This document shows, one piece after another, positions 10,832 through 22,268 of a DNA stretch of 64,000 nt (within the stretch, counting starts at the first letter, position 1; each line of letters opens with the position of its first letter). The notes below the pieces were generated by a model. The model was not told the origin of the DNA. It worked only from the letters and a program-made list of their open reading frames with translations, and ran no database searches. The translations under genes were made by a program, and so were the position numbers. Source of the DNA: Arsenicicoccus sp. oral taxon 190 (GTDB lineage Bacteria; Actinomycetota; Actinomycetes; Actinomycetales; Dermatophilaceae); contig NZ_CP012070.1 of assembly GCF_001189535.1 (NCBI RefSeq), positions 1,798,001 to 1,862,000 on the forward strand, read 5' to 3'.

Positions 10832-12901
10832 TCAGCTCGGCAGCTTGGCCTCGATCACGGGCGCGAGGGTCTGCATGAAGGAGTAGGCGACGTGGTCCTG
10901 GTCCATGTAGACCGGGATCCCGCCCGCGACGGCGTAGCAGGTCCGCTGGTCGCAGTAGGCGTCGGACAGGTCCACGAAGCGCACCTTGGGGTTGGTGGTC
11001 GACCGGGCGGCCTGGGTCAGCTGGTCGGTCGGGAGGGCTTCCGCGCGCGGGTGGGCGCAGGCCTGCTGGTCGCCGCTGTGCTGGGCCAGGCACTGGGGCA
11101 TGTTCTGCTCCCCGGTGCGGGGGACGTCGCGCAGCGCCACGACGTCGGCGAAGGAGGTCCACTCGTCCCACACGCGGTGGTAGGCGGCGTCGGAGTCCTT
11201 GCCGGGCACCGGGGAGGCGCTGGCGAAACCGCTGGTCAGGATCAGGTCCACGCCCTGCTGCTTGAGCAGCGGGGTGCTGCGGCGCAGCCAGGTGCGGCAC
11301 TCGTCGGGGTCGTCGCGCCGCTTCTTGCCGAACATCGGCAGCGACGCGTCCACCGCGGGGCAGGCCTGCTTGATCATCACGATGACGCGCCAGCCCTTGC
11401 GGCGGGCGACGTCGTGGATGGCGGCGCGGTAGTGCTCCGCGTGGGAGTCGCCGACGATGGCGACGGTGCGGGAGCGGGCGCCCCAGCCGCACTCGAGGTA
11501 GGGGTCGTGCTGCGTGGTGCAGCCGTCGACGGTCTTCCACGGCACGTCGCCGGGCCCGGTGCTCACCAGGGGCGCCCGGGTGAACGCGTCGGGGCAGCGG
11601 TCGAGGTGCAGGCCGGCGCGTCCGCCCGCGCAGGGCCCGCCCGCCGCCTCGGCGATCGTCGCGTCGCGGCGCCAATCGGCGATGGCGGACGCCCCGAGGA
11701 CCATCGCGCCCACCAGGACGAGCACCCCCATGGCCGCCGCGGTCGCCTGCAGGGTGCGGCGGGTGCTGGCCCGCACCTGCGGGACGTATCGGGTGGCGTC
11801 CTCCACGTAGACCTTGGACAGGTGCGACAGCACGAGCGTCAGCGCGACGATGGCGAGCTGGTGCCACAGCTGGACGGACCCGCCCACGACGTAGGGGAGC
11901 ACGACGATGAGCGGCCAGTGCCACAGGTAGACGGAGTAGGAGATGTCCCCGAGCCACTGGGCGACGCGGTTGCTGAAGAGCCGGTCGGCGCGGTCGTGGC
12001 CCTCGCAGTCGCCGGCCAGGATGATCATCGCGGTGCCCACCACCGGCCACAGCGCCACCCACCCCGGGAAGGGGGTCTGCTGGGACAGGAGGAGCGCGCT
12101 GAGCAGCAGCATCCCGAGCCCGACGTAGCGCAGCACCACGGCGAAGGGCCCGGGCGGCGCGTAGCGGCGCAGCACCAGCGGCAGGATCGCGCCGGCCGCG
12201 AACTCCCATGCCCGGGTGGGCGTCACGAAGTAGGCGGCGGCCTGGTCGGAGGCGGTGAAGGCCACGGAGAAGACGAAGGACGCCAGGGCGGTGACCGTCA
12301 GGACCGCGCCGATGGCGACGACCGGGCGGCTGGGTCGCCGGCGCCGGGCCACGGCCAGCGCGAGCAGGATCAGCGACGGCCAGACCAGGTAGAACTGCTC
12401 CTCGGTGGACAGCGACCAGTAGTGCTGGACCGCCGACGCCGCCTCGTTGGAGGCCGAGTAGGTGACGGCCTTGGACGCCAGCCAGAGGTTCTGGACGTAG
12501 CCGGTGGAGGCGACGATCTCCGCCGCCGCGCCGCTCCAGGTGTCCTGCGGCAGGAAGACCAGCGTCAGCACCGCGGAGACGAGCAGGACCAGCAGGGAGG
12601 CGGGCAGCAGCCGGCGCGCACGACGGGCGTAGAACGCGCCCAGCCGGATCCGGCCGGTCGACTCCACCTCGCGGATCAGGTGGCTGGTGATGAGGTAGCC
12701 GGAGATGACGAAGAACGCGTCGACCCCGACGAAGCCGCCCCGGAACACCCCCGTCGGCCAGAGGTGGAAGAGCACGACGAGCCCCACGGCCCACATGCGC
12801 AGCGCCTGGATCTCCGGCAGGAAGGCGCGGTGGGCGCGGCGGTCCAGCCGGGCGCGACGGGTGCCGGGGCGGGGTGCTCGGACGGTGGTGGTCTCACTCA
12901 T
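10832..12901 (-). CDS. Acyltransferase-3 with C-terminal SGNH domain (OatA-like O-acetyltransferase)
   Basis: Envelope enzyme of 689 residues. The N-terminal about 400 residues form an acyltransferase-3 membrane domain that carries acetyl groups outward: EIQALRMWAVGLVVLFHLWP at the start, RGGFVGVDAFFVISGYL after it. The C-terminal extracytoplasmic SGNH domain has VAIVGDSHAEHY (nucleophile Ser, about residue 480) and the terminal DQDHVAYSF Asp-x-x-His pair. The architecture matches OatA and related peptidoglycan or polysaccharide O-acetyltransferases; which polymer is modified is not known. A TAGCGT hexamer ends 8 bases before the ATG, inside the end of phhB, so it can be transcribed alone. 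Confidence 0.88.
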   Translation of the reverse strand: MSETTTVRAPRPGTRRARLDRRAHRAFLPEIQALRMWAVGLVVLFHLWPTGVFRGGFVGVDAFFVISGYLITSHLIREVESTGRIRLGAFYARRARRLLPASLLVLLVSAVLTLVFLPQDTWSGAAAEIVASTGYVQNLWLASKAVTYSASNEAASAVQHYWSLSTEEQFYLVWPSLILLALAVARRRRPSRPVVAIGAVLTVTALASFVFSVAFTASDQAAAYFVTPTRAWEFAAGAILPLVLRRYAPPGPFAVVLRYVGLGMLLLSALLLSQQTPFPGWVALWPVVGTAMIILAGDCEGHDRADRLFSNRVAQWLGDISYSVYLWHWPLIVVLPYVVGGSVQLWHQLAIVALTLVLSHLSKVYVEDATRYVPQVRASTRRTLQATAAAMGVLVLVGAMVLGASAIADWRRDATIAEAAGGPCAGGRAGLHLDRCPDAFTRAPLVSTGPGDVPWKTVDGCTTQHDPYLECGWGARSRTVAIVGDSHAEHYRAAIHDVARRKGWRVIVMIKQACPAVDASLPMFGKKRRDDPDECRTWLRRSTPLLKQQGVDLILTSGFASASPVPGKDSDAAYHRVWDEWTSFADVVALRDVPRTGEQNMPQCLAQHSGDQQACAHPRAEALPTDQLTQAARSTTNPKVRFVDLSDAYCDQRTCYAVAGGIPVYMDQDHVAYSFMQTLAPVIEAKLPS

Positions 12902-12909
12902 CGCCGCTC

Positions 12910-12915
12910 ACGCTA
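12910..12915 (-). promoter_or_regulatory. -10 hexamer for the acyltransferase gene
   Basis: TAGCGT on the minus strand, 8 bases before the ATG at 12901, overlaps the phhB stop codon. Confidence 0.4.
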
Positions 12916-13242
12916 GCGGCGCGGGCCCCCGGCCGGTGGCGCCACACGGGCCCCGGTGGCCTCGGCCCGCTGCCGGATGCGGTGGGCCAGCTCGACGTCG
13001 AGCTGGGTGATCCCGTCGCGCCAGTGGGTCCACAGCTCCCAGCGGGTGCGCGCCATCCGGATGTCGATGAACGGGTGGTGGTCCATCTGCTCGGCCTCGT
13101 CGGCCACCCACTCGACCAGCCGCACCGCCTCCAGGAAGGTCGGGGACTCGTAGGTCGCCACCAGGTGCCCGTCGACACGCTCCCACCCGGGCAGGTCGCC
13201 CAGCTGACGGGTGATCTCCTCGTCGTCCAGCAGTCGGCTCAT
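12913..13242 (-). CDS. phhB: Pterin-4a-carbinolamine dehydratase
   Basis: Small enzyme (109 residues) that dehydrates 4a-hydroxytetrahydrobiopterin, recycling pterin cofactor. The family core EQMDHHPFIDIRMARTRWEL followed by THWRDGITQLDVELAHRI is complete, with the paired His of the active site. The ATG at 13242 is preferred over the in-frame ATG at 13251 because CACAAT ends 7 bases upstream of it, matching the leaderless spacing seen around this window. It faces the Nudix gene across about 30 bp. No aromatic amino acid hydroxylase is nearby, so its pterin partner is unknown. Confidence 0.9.
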   Translation of the reverse strand: MSRLLDDEEITRQLGDLPGWERVDGHLVATYESPTFLEAVRLVEWVADEAEQMDHHPFIDIRMARTRWELWTHWRDGITQLDVELAHRIRQRAEATGARVAPPAGGPRR

Positions 13243-13271
13243 GGGCACCATTGTGGGCGAGGATGGTCCGT

Positions 13272-13706
13272 ATGACGTCGCCCGCCGCCTCCCACATCGC
13301 CGTCGTCGGCGCCGCGATCGTGGACGACCTCGACCGGCCCCGCCGGATGCTCGCGGCCCGTCGCACCGAGCCCGCCGCGCTGGCCGGGGGCTGGGAGCTG
13401 CCCGGGGGCAAGGTCGACCCGGGGGAGTCGGAGCTGGACGCGCTGCACCGCGAGCTGCGCGAGGAGCTCGGGGTCGAGGTGCGGGTGGGCGCCGAGGTGG
13501 CCGGTCCCCTCACGGACGGGCGGTGGCCGCTGAGCCGGCAGCACGTCATACGGGTCTGGCTGGCCCAGGTGAGCGTGGGAGAGGTGCGCCCGCTGGAGGA
13601 CCACGACGAGCTGCGCTGGCTCGAGCGGGGCCAGCTCGACGACGTGCCGTGGCTCGCTGCGGACCGCCCCATCGTCGCGGCCGTCGGGGACCGGCTGACG
13701 GCCTGA
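13272..13706 (+). CDS. Nudix hydrolase, MutT-like
   Basis: Hydrolyses nucleoside diphosphate linkages; MutT-type members remove oxidised dGTP. The 144-residue protein has a complete Nudix box at about residues 45-67 (GGKVDPGESELDALHRELRE followed by ELGV) fitting GX5EX7REUXEEXGU. The start at 13272 was chosen over in-frame ATGs at 13251 and 13263 because homologous sequence begins at TSPAASHIAVVGAA and GAGGAT lies 7 bases upstream. Divergent from phhB and 46 bases before typA. Substrate specificity is family-level inference. Confidence 0.9.
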   Translation: MTSPAASHIAVVGAAIVDDLDRPRRMLAARRTEPAALAGGWELPGGKVDPGESELDALHRELREELGVEVRVGAEVAGPLTDGRWPLSRQHVIRVWLAQVSVGEVRPLEDHDELRWLERGQLDDVPWLAADRPIVAAVGDRLTA

Positions 13707-13739
13707 CCGGAGGTGGTCGAGAGGTCCGCCGCGGGCTGC

Positions 13740-13745
13740 GACAAT
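13740..13745 (+). promoter_or_regulatory. Candidate -10 hexamer that fixes the typA start
   Basis: GACAAT ends 7 bases before the ATG at 13753. The earlier in-frame ATG (13744) overlaps this hexamer, so the second ATG is the better start. Weak match to TANNNT. Confidence 0.3.
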
Positions 13746-13752
13746 GGAAGGC

Positions 13753-15645
<1,893 letters not shown>

Positions 15646-15679
15646 CCCCCACCTGCGCCCCGGCGCCCCCGCGCTCCCA

Positions 15680-15728
15680 CGATCGTGGACCCGTTTGGTC
15701 GCCATACGACCAGAAGGGTCCACGATCG
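15680..15728. repeat. CGATCGTGG palindromic element, copy 2
   Basis: The best copy of the family: a 13-bp perfect outer stem (CGATCGTGGACCC at 15680-15692, GGGTCCACGATCG at 15716-15728) and an inner stem TGGTCG/CGACCA around a short CCATA loop. It lies 34 bases after the typA stop and could terminate typA. Confidence 0.85.
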
Positions 15729-15826
15729 CGCGAGGGGGGATGGGGAGAGGTGCGGGGGCCGGGTGAGGCAGGTCACGATCAGGACACGGTGACGGCGCGG
15801 GTATTTCCCGAGGCGGGCCCAGTCCA

Positions 15827-15832
15827 TAGTGT
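15827..15832 (+). promoter_or_regulatory. Candidate -10 for the dpp operon
   Basis: TAGTGT about 67 bases before the dppC ATG would give a leader of roughly 60 bases with a weak GAAAGG Shine-Dalgarno. No convincing -35. Confidence 0.3.
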
Positions 15833-15899
15833 CTGACCACCGCCGCCCGGGACGCTCACCCGGCGACCGCGGTCCGCTCACCGAAAGGCCGCGACGACG

Positions 15900-16910
15900 A
15901 TGTCGACCTCACCCAGCCATGCCGATCAGGCGGAGGCCGCGGTCGAGATCGCCCACGGGGGAGACGTCGCCGAGATCCAGGGCAGGTCCCCGTGGCAGCT
16001 GGTCCTCGGGCGGCTGCGCCGCGACCTGGTCACGATGGTGGCCCTGGTCGCCTCGATCGTCATCATCCTGCTGGCCGCCGCGGCGCCCGTGCTCAAGGCC
16101 GCCGGCGTCCTCGACCTGGACAACCACGACGAACTGGTGCAGGGCATCGGCTCGATGCCGACCGGCTCGATGGGCGGCATGTCGGGTGAGCACCTGCTCG
16201 GCGTCCAGCCCGGCACCGGGCGCGACCTGCTGGCGCTGATCCTCTCCGGCATGACGACCTCGCTGATCGTGGCGGTGTCCGCGACGGCGGTCGCCATCGT
16301 CCTCGGCACGATCATGGGTCTGGTGGCGGGCTTCGCCGGCGGCTGGCTCGACTGGCTCATCAGCCGCGTCATCGACCTGGTGCTGTCCTTCCCGCAGACG
16401 CTGATGCTGCTGTCCCTGCAGACCGTGCTGGTGACCTTCATCGCCAGCATGGTCGGCATGGCCGACACCGCCTCCACCCCCAAGATCCTCTTCATGATCT
16501 CGGTGCTCGGGTTCTTCGGCTGGCCCTACTTCGCCCGCATCATCCGCGGTCAGGTGATGTCGCTGCGGGAGCGGGAGTTCGTCGAGGCGGCCCGCTCGCT
16601 CGGCGCCCGGCCGTGGCGGCTCTACGTGCACGAGCTGCTGCCGCACCTGTGGGCGCCGATCCTCGTCTACACCACGATGATCCTGCCGCAGAACATCGCC
16701 CAGGAGGCCGCGCTCGGCTTCCTCGGCGTCGGCGTCCCGCCCCCCACGATCTCGCTGGGCACGCTCCTCAACGACTCGATCCAGTACGCCCTGCCCGACC
16801 CGGCCTACTTCCTCTTCCCGGGCCTCGCCGTCTTCCTCATGGTGCTGGCCTTCAACCTGCTGGGCGACGGCATCCGCGACGCCCTCGACCCCAAGGCGGA
16901 CCGGCAGTGA
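15900..16910 (+). CDS. dppC: Peptide ABC transporter permease, DppC-like
   Basis: Inner-membrane permease (336 residues, about six helices) of a nickel/peptide-family importer. The cytoplasmic EAA loop EAARSLGARPWRLYVHELLP and the conserved ending ALGFLGVGVPPPTISLGTLL, then NLLGDGIRDALDPK, identify the DppC/OppC type. A long N-terminal cytoplasmic segment precedes helix 1. It is the first gene of a five-gene set with all transporter parts; permease genes more often follow the binding protein, so this order is unusual. Confidence 0.93.
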   Translation: MSTSPSHADQAEAAVEIAHGGDVAEIQGRSPWQLVLGRLRRDLVTMVALVASIVIILLAAAAPVLKAAGVLDLDNHDELVQGIGSMPTGSMGGMSGEHLLGVQPGTGRDLLALILSGMTTSLIVAVSATAVAIVLGTIMGLVAGFAGGWLDWLISRVIDLVLSFPQTLMLLSLQTVLVTFIASMVGMADTASTPKILFMISVLGFFGWPYFARIIRGQVMSLREREFVEAARSLGARPWRLYVHELLPHLWAPILVYTTMILPQNIAQEAALGFLGVGVPPPTISLGTLLNDSIQYALPDPAYFLFPGLAVFLMVLAFNLLGDGIRDALDPKADRQ

Positions 16911-17009
16911 CCGACGCCCCACCACCGGCCGCAGCGTGACCGGCCCCCACCGACCCCTCCACCACCCCATCACCGCGCACCCGCGGTGCGCCCCACCCAA
17001 GGAGAAACC

Positions 17010-18749
17010 ATGATCCGTACGACCAAGGGCGCCGTCGTCGTCGCTCTGGGCACCGCGGCGACGCTGGGCCTCGCGGCCTGCGGCGGCGGCGGGGGCTCGA
17101 CGAGCGGCTCCGGCAACCAATCCCCGGCAGCCAAGGGCGGCACGCTCACCGTCATCAACCTGGGCCCCAAGGAGCACCTCGACCCGCAGCGGATGTACGT
17201 CGGGGCGGACATCCTCTTCGGCTCGCGCACCTACGCCCGCACGCTGACGACCTACACCCCGGGCAACGACGCCAAGATGGTGCCGGACCTCGCCACCGAC
17301 ACCGGCCAGATGTCCGACGGCGGCAAGACCTGGAAGTTCACCCTCGTCGACAACGCCAAGTGGCAGGACGGCCAGCCCGTCACGTGCGAGGACGTGAAGT
17401 ACGGCGTCTCGCGCACCTTCGCCCAGGACGTCATCACCGGTGGCCCCAACTACGCCCTGACCTTCCTGGACATCCCCACCAAGAAGACGCCGGACGGCGA
17501 CGTGCCGGTCTACTCCGGCCCCTACAAGTCGGACGCCGCCGGTCAGGCCGCCTACGACAAGGCGGTCAGCTGCTCGGGGCAGACCATCACCTTCAAGTTC
17601 AAGACCCCGTGGACCGACTTCAACATGAACACCGCGGCGCTGACCGCGTTCGCCCCCTTCCGCAAGGACAAGGACCAGGGCGCCAAGTCGGACTACCAGG
17701 CCTTCTCCAACGGCCCCTACATGCTCGAGGGCGCCTACGACGCCAACAAGGGCGGCACCTGGGTTCGCAACCCCAACTGGTCCGCGGACTCCGACAAGGT
17801 CCGCCAGGCCTTCCCGGACAAGATCGTCGACACGCAGGGCGTGCAGATCGAGACCGGCTACCAGCGGCTCATCGCCGACGCGGGCGAGGACAAGACCGCC
17901 ATCTCGGCGCTGCAGGCCCAGGCCTCCACGCTGCCGCAGATCGAGAGCAACCCCTCGGCGAAGTCGCGCTCGGTCAACGTCCCCGCGCCCTACGTGGACT
18001 ACCTGGCGCCCAACTTCAAGTCCAAGACGATGGCCAACCCCAAGATCCGTCAGGCCTTCGCCATGGCGACCAACCGGGGCTCCTACATCACGGCCTACGG
18101 CGGCCCGACCGTCATGACCCCCTCCTTCGGCATGTGCAACAAGGCGCTGAAGTGCGCCAAGGACTTCAACCCCTTCGGCAACGACGCCAACGGCGACGTC
18201 GAGGGCGCCAAGAAGCTCCTGCAGGAGGCCGGTGCCCCCTCGCCGCTGCCGATCACGGTCGTCTACCGCAAGCGCGGCAACGCCGACAAGGCCCTCACCG
18301 CGCTCAAGGAGACCTGGGACAAGGCGGGCTTCAACGTCACCCTGCAGCCCATCGCCGAGAAGTACTACGCGACGATCCAGTCGCCCGGCATGGCCGACAA
18401 GGACGTCTTCTGGGCCGGCTGGGGCGCCGACTGGCCGTCCGGCTCGACGGTGCTGCCGGCCCTCTTCGACGGCCGGGTCAACATCTCGGCCGGCGGCTCG
18501 GGCCAGGACTACGGCTACTTCAACGACCCGGAGGTCAACGCCAAGATCGACGCGACCTACGGCATCCAGGACGAGGCGCAGCGCGAGAAGGCCTGGGGCG
18601 ACATCGACGAGATGATCGGCAAGAAGGGCGGCTACATCTCGCTGGTCAACCAGAAGTTCACCTTCATGCGCGGCTCGGGCGTGAAGAACTTCGAGGTCAA
18701 CGCCCAGATGGGCGGTTACCCCGACCTGGCCCGCATCGCCGTCAAGTGA
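17010..18749 (+). CDS. dppA: Peptide-binding lipoprotein of ABC transporter (SBP family 5), LpqW-related
   Basis: Extracytoplasmic binding protein of 579 residues anchored through a lipobox (LGLAAC, Cys about residue 28) and followed by a Gly/Ser linker. Family-5 landmarks are MVPDLATDTGQMSDGGKTWKF, WQDGQPVTCEDVKYGVSRTF and PKIRQAFAMATNRGSYI. The ATG at 17010 has an AAGGAG Shine-Dalgarno 6 bases upstream; the in-frame ATG at 16986 has none. It sits where M. tuberculosis carries lpqW next to typA, suggesting LpqW descends from such a transporter part. Ligand is probably a peptide but not proven. Confidence 0.92.
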   Translation: MIRTTKGAVVVALGTAATLGLAACGGGGGSTSGSGNQSPAAKGGTLTVINLGPKEHLDPQRMYVGADILFGSRTYARTLTTYTPGNDAKMVPDLATDTGQMSDGGKTWKFTLVDNAKWQDGQPVTCEDVKYGVSRTFAQDVITGGPNYALTFLDIPTKKTPDGDVPVYSGPYKSDAAGQAAYDKAVSCSGQTITFKFKTPWTDFNMNTAALTAFAPFRKDKDQGAKSDYQAFSNGPYMLEGAYDANKGGTWVRNPNWSADSDKVRQAFPDKIVDTQGVQIETGYQRLIADAGEDKTAISALQAQASTLPQIESNPSAKSRSVNVPAPYVDYLAPNFKSKTMANPKIRQAFAMATNRGSYITAYGGPTVMTPSFGMCNKALKCAKDFNPFGNDANGDVEGAKKLLQEAGAPSPLPITVVYRKRGNADKALTALKETWDKAGFNVTLQPIAEKYYATIQSPGMADKDVFWAGWGADWPSGSTVLPALFDGRVNISAGGSGQDYGYFNDPEVNAKIDATYGIQDEAQREKAWGDIDEMIGKKGGYISLVNQKFTFMRGSGVKNFEVNAQMGGYPDLARIAVK

Positions 18750-18752
18750 CCT

Positions 18753-18764
18753 GCCCGTATGCCG
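18753..18764 (+). repeat. Dispersed intergenic 12-mer, one mismatch
   Basis: GCCCGTATGCCG, the left half of an inverted pair of the 12-bp word, only 4 bases after the dppA stop. Confidence 0.55.
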
Positions 18765-18815
18765 GTCCGCGGGGTGCGGCCTCGACCGACCGCCGCACCC
18801 CGCACCGGCATACGG
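18755..18815 (+). terminator. Long hairpin after dppA carrying paired GTATGCC motifs
   Basis: Arms 18755-18779 and 18793-18815 pair over about 23 bp with one two-base bulge. It starts 6 bases after the dppA stop. It may attenuate transcription into dppB or stabilise the upstream mRNA, giving more binding protein than permease. The outer ends are the GTATGCC/GGCATAC word found across the window. Confidence 0.75.
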
Positions 18816-18817
18816 CC
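18806..18817 (-). repeat. Dispersed intergenic 12-mer, exact
   Basis: CGGCATACGGCC, exact reverse complement of GGCCGTATGCCG, forming the right arm of the hairpin after dppA. Confidence 0.7.
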
Positions 18818-18908
18818 TCGTCTCCCTGCTGCGGCCGGGCGCCCGTCGCCCGGCCCACCCACGAACCCGAGAGGCGGTGAGGGCGCCACGACCTGGCGCT
18901 GACGCCCG

Positions 18909-19922
<1,014 letters not shown>

Positions 19923-19939
19923 GCAAGGAGCGCGAACCC

Positions 19940-21022
19940 ATGAGCACCAGCTACGCCGACACCGCCCCCGGGGCGGCGGCCCCGCGAGACGGGGGAGCGG
20001 CATACCTGCAGGTCGAGGACCTCAGCGTGCACTTCCCGACCGAGGACGGACTGGTCCGGTCGGTCGACGGGCTGACCTTCTCCCTCGACAAGGGGCGCAC
20101 GCTCGGCATCGTCGGTGAGTCCGGCTCGGGCAAGTCCGTGACCAGCCAGGCGATCCTCGGTCTGCACCGCGGCACCCGCGCCCGGCTCGGCGGCTCGATC
20201 CGCCTCGACGGCCGCGAGCTGCTGACCATGCCCGAGGACGAGCTGCGCCGGCTGCGCGGCAGCACCATGGCGATGATCTTCCAGGACCCGCTGTCGGCGC
20301 TGCACCCCTACTACACCGTCGGCGCCCAGATCGTCGAGGCGATCCGGGTGCACCACCCCGGCACCTCCAAGGCGGCCGCGAAGGAACGCACCAAGGAGCT
20401 GCTCGACCGCGTCGGCATCCCCAACCCCGCCAAGCGCGTCGACCAGTACCCCCACGAGTTCTCCGGCGGCATGCGCCAGCGCGCGATGATCGCCATGGCG
20501 CTCGCCAACGACCCCTCGCTGCTCATCGCCGACGAGCCGACCACCGCCCTCGACGTCACCGTCCAGGCGCAGATCCTCGACCTCATGCGAGACCTGCAGC
20601 AGGAGTTCGGCTCCGCGATCATCATGATCACCCACGACCTGGGCGTCGTCGCCGAGATGGCCGACGACGTGCTGGTCATGTATGCCGGCAAGGCGGTCGA
20701 GCACGGCGCCGTCGACGACGTGTTCTACCACCCGCAGATGCCCTACACGTGGGGACTGCTGTCGTCGATGCCCCGCCTGGACCGGGTGCGCTCCGAGCGC
20801 CTCGTGCCCGTCCCCGGCAACCCGCCCTCGCTGATCCGGGTGCCGCCCGGCTGCGCCTTCAACCCCCGCTGCGCCTACCGCGAGGAGGTGTCCGGCGACC
20901 GCTGCCGCCAGGAGGTGCCCGAGCTGCGCGACGCCGGCACCAACGGCCAGCTCGTCCGGTGCCACCTCGAGCCCGAGCAGCGGCGGTCGCTCTTCGACAC
21001 CACCGTGCAGCCGCGACTGTAG
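19940..21022 (+). CDS. dppD: Peptide ABC transporter ATPase, DppD-like
   Basis: Cytoplasmic ATP-binding subunit, 360 residues. Walker A GESGSGKS, Q-loop region IFQDPLSAL, signature FSGGMRQRAMIA, Walker B LLIADEPTTALD and a switch His in ITHDLG are all intact. The C-terminal oligopeptide-type extension has cysteines (PPGCAFNPRCAYRE plus later RC and RCH), as in family members that bind an iron-sulfur cluster. ATG 19940 has AAGGAG 9 bases upstream. It pairs with DppF. Confidence 0.95.
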   Translation: MSTSYADTAPGAAAPRDGGAAYLQVEDLSVHFPTEDGLVRSVDGLTFSLDKGRTLGIVGESGSGKSVTSQAILGLHRGTRARLGGSIRLDGRELLTMPEDELRRLRGSTMAMIFQDPLSALHPYYTVGAQIVEAIRVHHPGTSKAAAKERTKELLDRVGIPNPAKRVDQYPHEFSGGMRQRAMIAMALANDPSLLIADEPTTALDVTVQAQILDLMRDLQQEFGSAIIMITHDLGVVAEMADDVLVMYAGKAVEHGAVDDVFYHPQMPYTWGLLSSMPRLDRVRSERLVPVPGNPPSLIRVPPGCAFNPRCAYREEVSGDRCRQEVPELRDAGTNGQLVRCHLEPEQRRSLFDTTVQPRL

Positions 21023-21031
21023 GAGCCCACC

Positions 21032-22078
21032 ATGACCCCTCCCAGCACCGCCGGCGCCCCGGTGACGCGGGCCGCCGCCACCTCGTCGTCCGAGCCGCTG
21101 CTCCGCCTCACCGACCTGACCAAGCACTTCCCGCAGTACCGCCAGCGGCTCGTGCGCCGCGCCGACGCCCCCGTCAAGGCCGTCGACGGCATCAGCCTCG
21201 AGCTCCGACAGGGCGAGACCATCGGCCTCGTCGGCGAGTCCGGGTGCGGCAAGTCCACCGCCGGGCGCACCATGCTCAAGCTGCTCGAACCCACGGCCGG
21301 GACCATCCAGTTCGAGGGCCGCGACATCACCCGCGCCCGCGGCGACGAGCTGCGGCGGCTGCGCCGCGAGATGCAGATGGTCTTTCAGGACCCCTACGGC
21401 TCGCTCAACCCGCGGCACACGATCGGGTCCATCATCGCCGCGCCCTTCGAGATCCAGCGGATCAAGCCCGACGGCGGCACCAAGCGGGCCGTCCAGGGCC
21501 TCATGGAGCGCGTCGGCCTCAACCCCGAGCACTACAACCGCTACCCCCACGAGTTCTCCGGGGGGCAGCGGCAACGCATCGGCGTCGCCCGCGCCATCGC
21601 CCTGCGCCCCAAGCTGATCGTCTGCGACGAGCCGGTCTCCGCGCTGGACGTGTCCATCCAGGCCCAGGTCGTCAACCTGCTCGAGGAGATCCAGGACGAG
21701 CAGCACCTCAGCTACGTCTTCATCGCCCACGACCTGTCCGTCGTGCGGCACATCTCCGACCGCGTCGTCGTGATGTACCTCGGCAAGGTCATGGAGGAGG
21801 CCGACCGGGACACGCTCTACGAGCGCCCGCTGCACCCCTACACGCACGCGCTGCTGTCGGCAGTGCCCGTGCCCGACCCCCGGCGCCAGTCCCGTCGCGA
21901 ACGCGTGCTCCTCAAGGGCGACCTGCCCTCCCCGCAGAACCCCCCGTCAGGCTGCGTCTTCCGCACCCGCTGTCCCAAGGCGCAGGAGAGGTGCGCCGCC
22001 GAGGTGCCCCTGCCCGTCGAGGTCGAGCCTGGCCACCGGGTGGCCTGCCACTTCCCGGAGCCGCGCGACGTCGTCTGA
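21032..22078 (+). CDS. dppF: Peptide ABC transporter ATPase, DppF-like
   Basis: Second ATP-binding subunit, 348 residues. Walker A GESGCGKST, signature SGGQRQRIGVARA, Walker B LIVCDEPVSALD, switch His in IAHDLSVV, and a C-terminal oligopeptide domain (PPSGCVFRTRCPKAQERC). The start lies 9 bases after dppD with overlapping AGGAG signal (from the dppD stop region), so the two are translationally close. Last gene of the operon; followed by a short imperfect tandem repeat and a convergent ppk2. Confidence 0.95.
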   Translation: MTPPSTAGAPVTRAAATSSSEPLLRLTDLTKHFPQYRQRLVRRADAPVKAVDGISLELRQGETIGLVGESGCGKSTAGRTMLKLLEPTAGTIQFEGRDITRARGDELRRLRREMQMVFQDPYGSLNPRHTIGSIIAAPFEIQRIKPDGGTKRAVQGLMERVGLNPEHYNRYPHEFSGGQRQRIGVARAIALRPKLIVCDEPVSALDVSIQAQVVNLLEEIQDEQHLSYVFIAHDLSVVRHISDRVVVMYLGKVMEEADRDTLYERPLHPYTHALLSAVPVPDPRRQSRRERVLLKGDLPSPQNPPSGCVFRTRCPKAQERCAAEVPLPVEVEPGHRVACHFPEPRDVV

Positions 22079-22094
22079 GCGCGCCGTCTGACGC

Positions 22095-22172
22095 TGCGTC
22101 CCCCGTCCCGGGTTGCGTTCCCGGTCTCGGCTTGCGTCCCCGGTCTGGGGCTGTGTCGTTGGTCTGGTGCTG
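22095..22172. repeat. Four imperfect 19-21 bp tandem repeats
   Basis: Units begin near 22095, 22114, 22133 and 22154, with a common theme TGCGTCCCCGGTCTGGG that decays in the last unit. They fill the gap between convergent dppF and ppk2, where no ordinary terminator hairpin stands out. Confidence 0.6.
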
Positions 22173-22268
22173 CAGCTGAAGACGGGGGATGGTCGTCGAG
22201 ACCGGGGCTGGCGGCCCAGACGGATCCGCGCCCGCGCCGTCCCGCACTGCGCCGCTCCGGTCCTCGAC

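Noticed and set aside
13315..13325. Fourth copy of the CGATCGTGG element inside the Nudix gene
   Set aside because: Only the 9-11 bp end matches; there is no second arm or loop, so it is a chance match in coding DNA.
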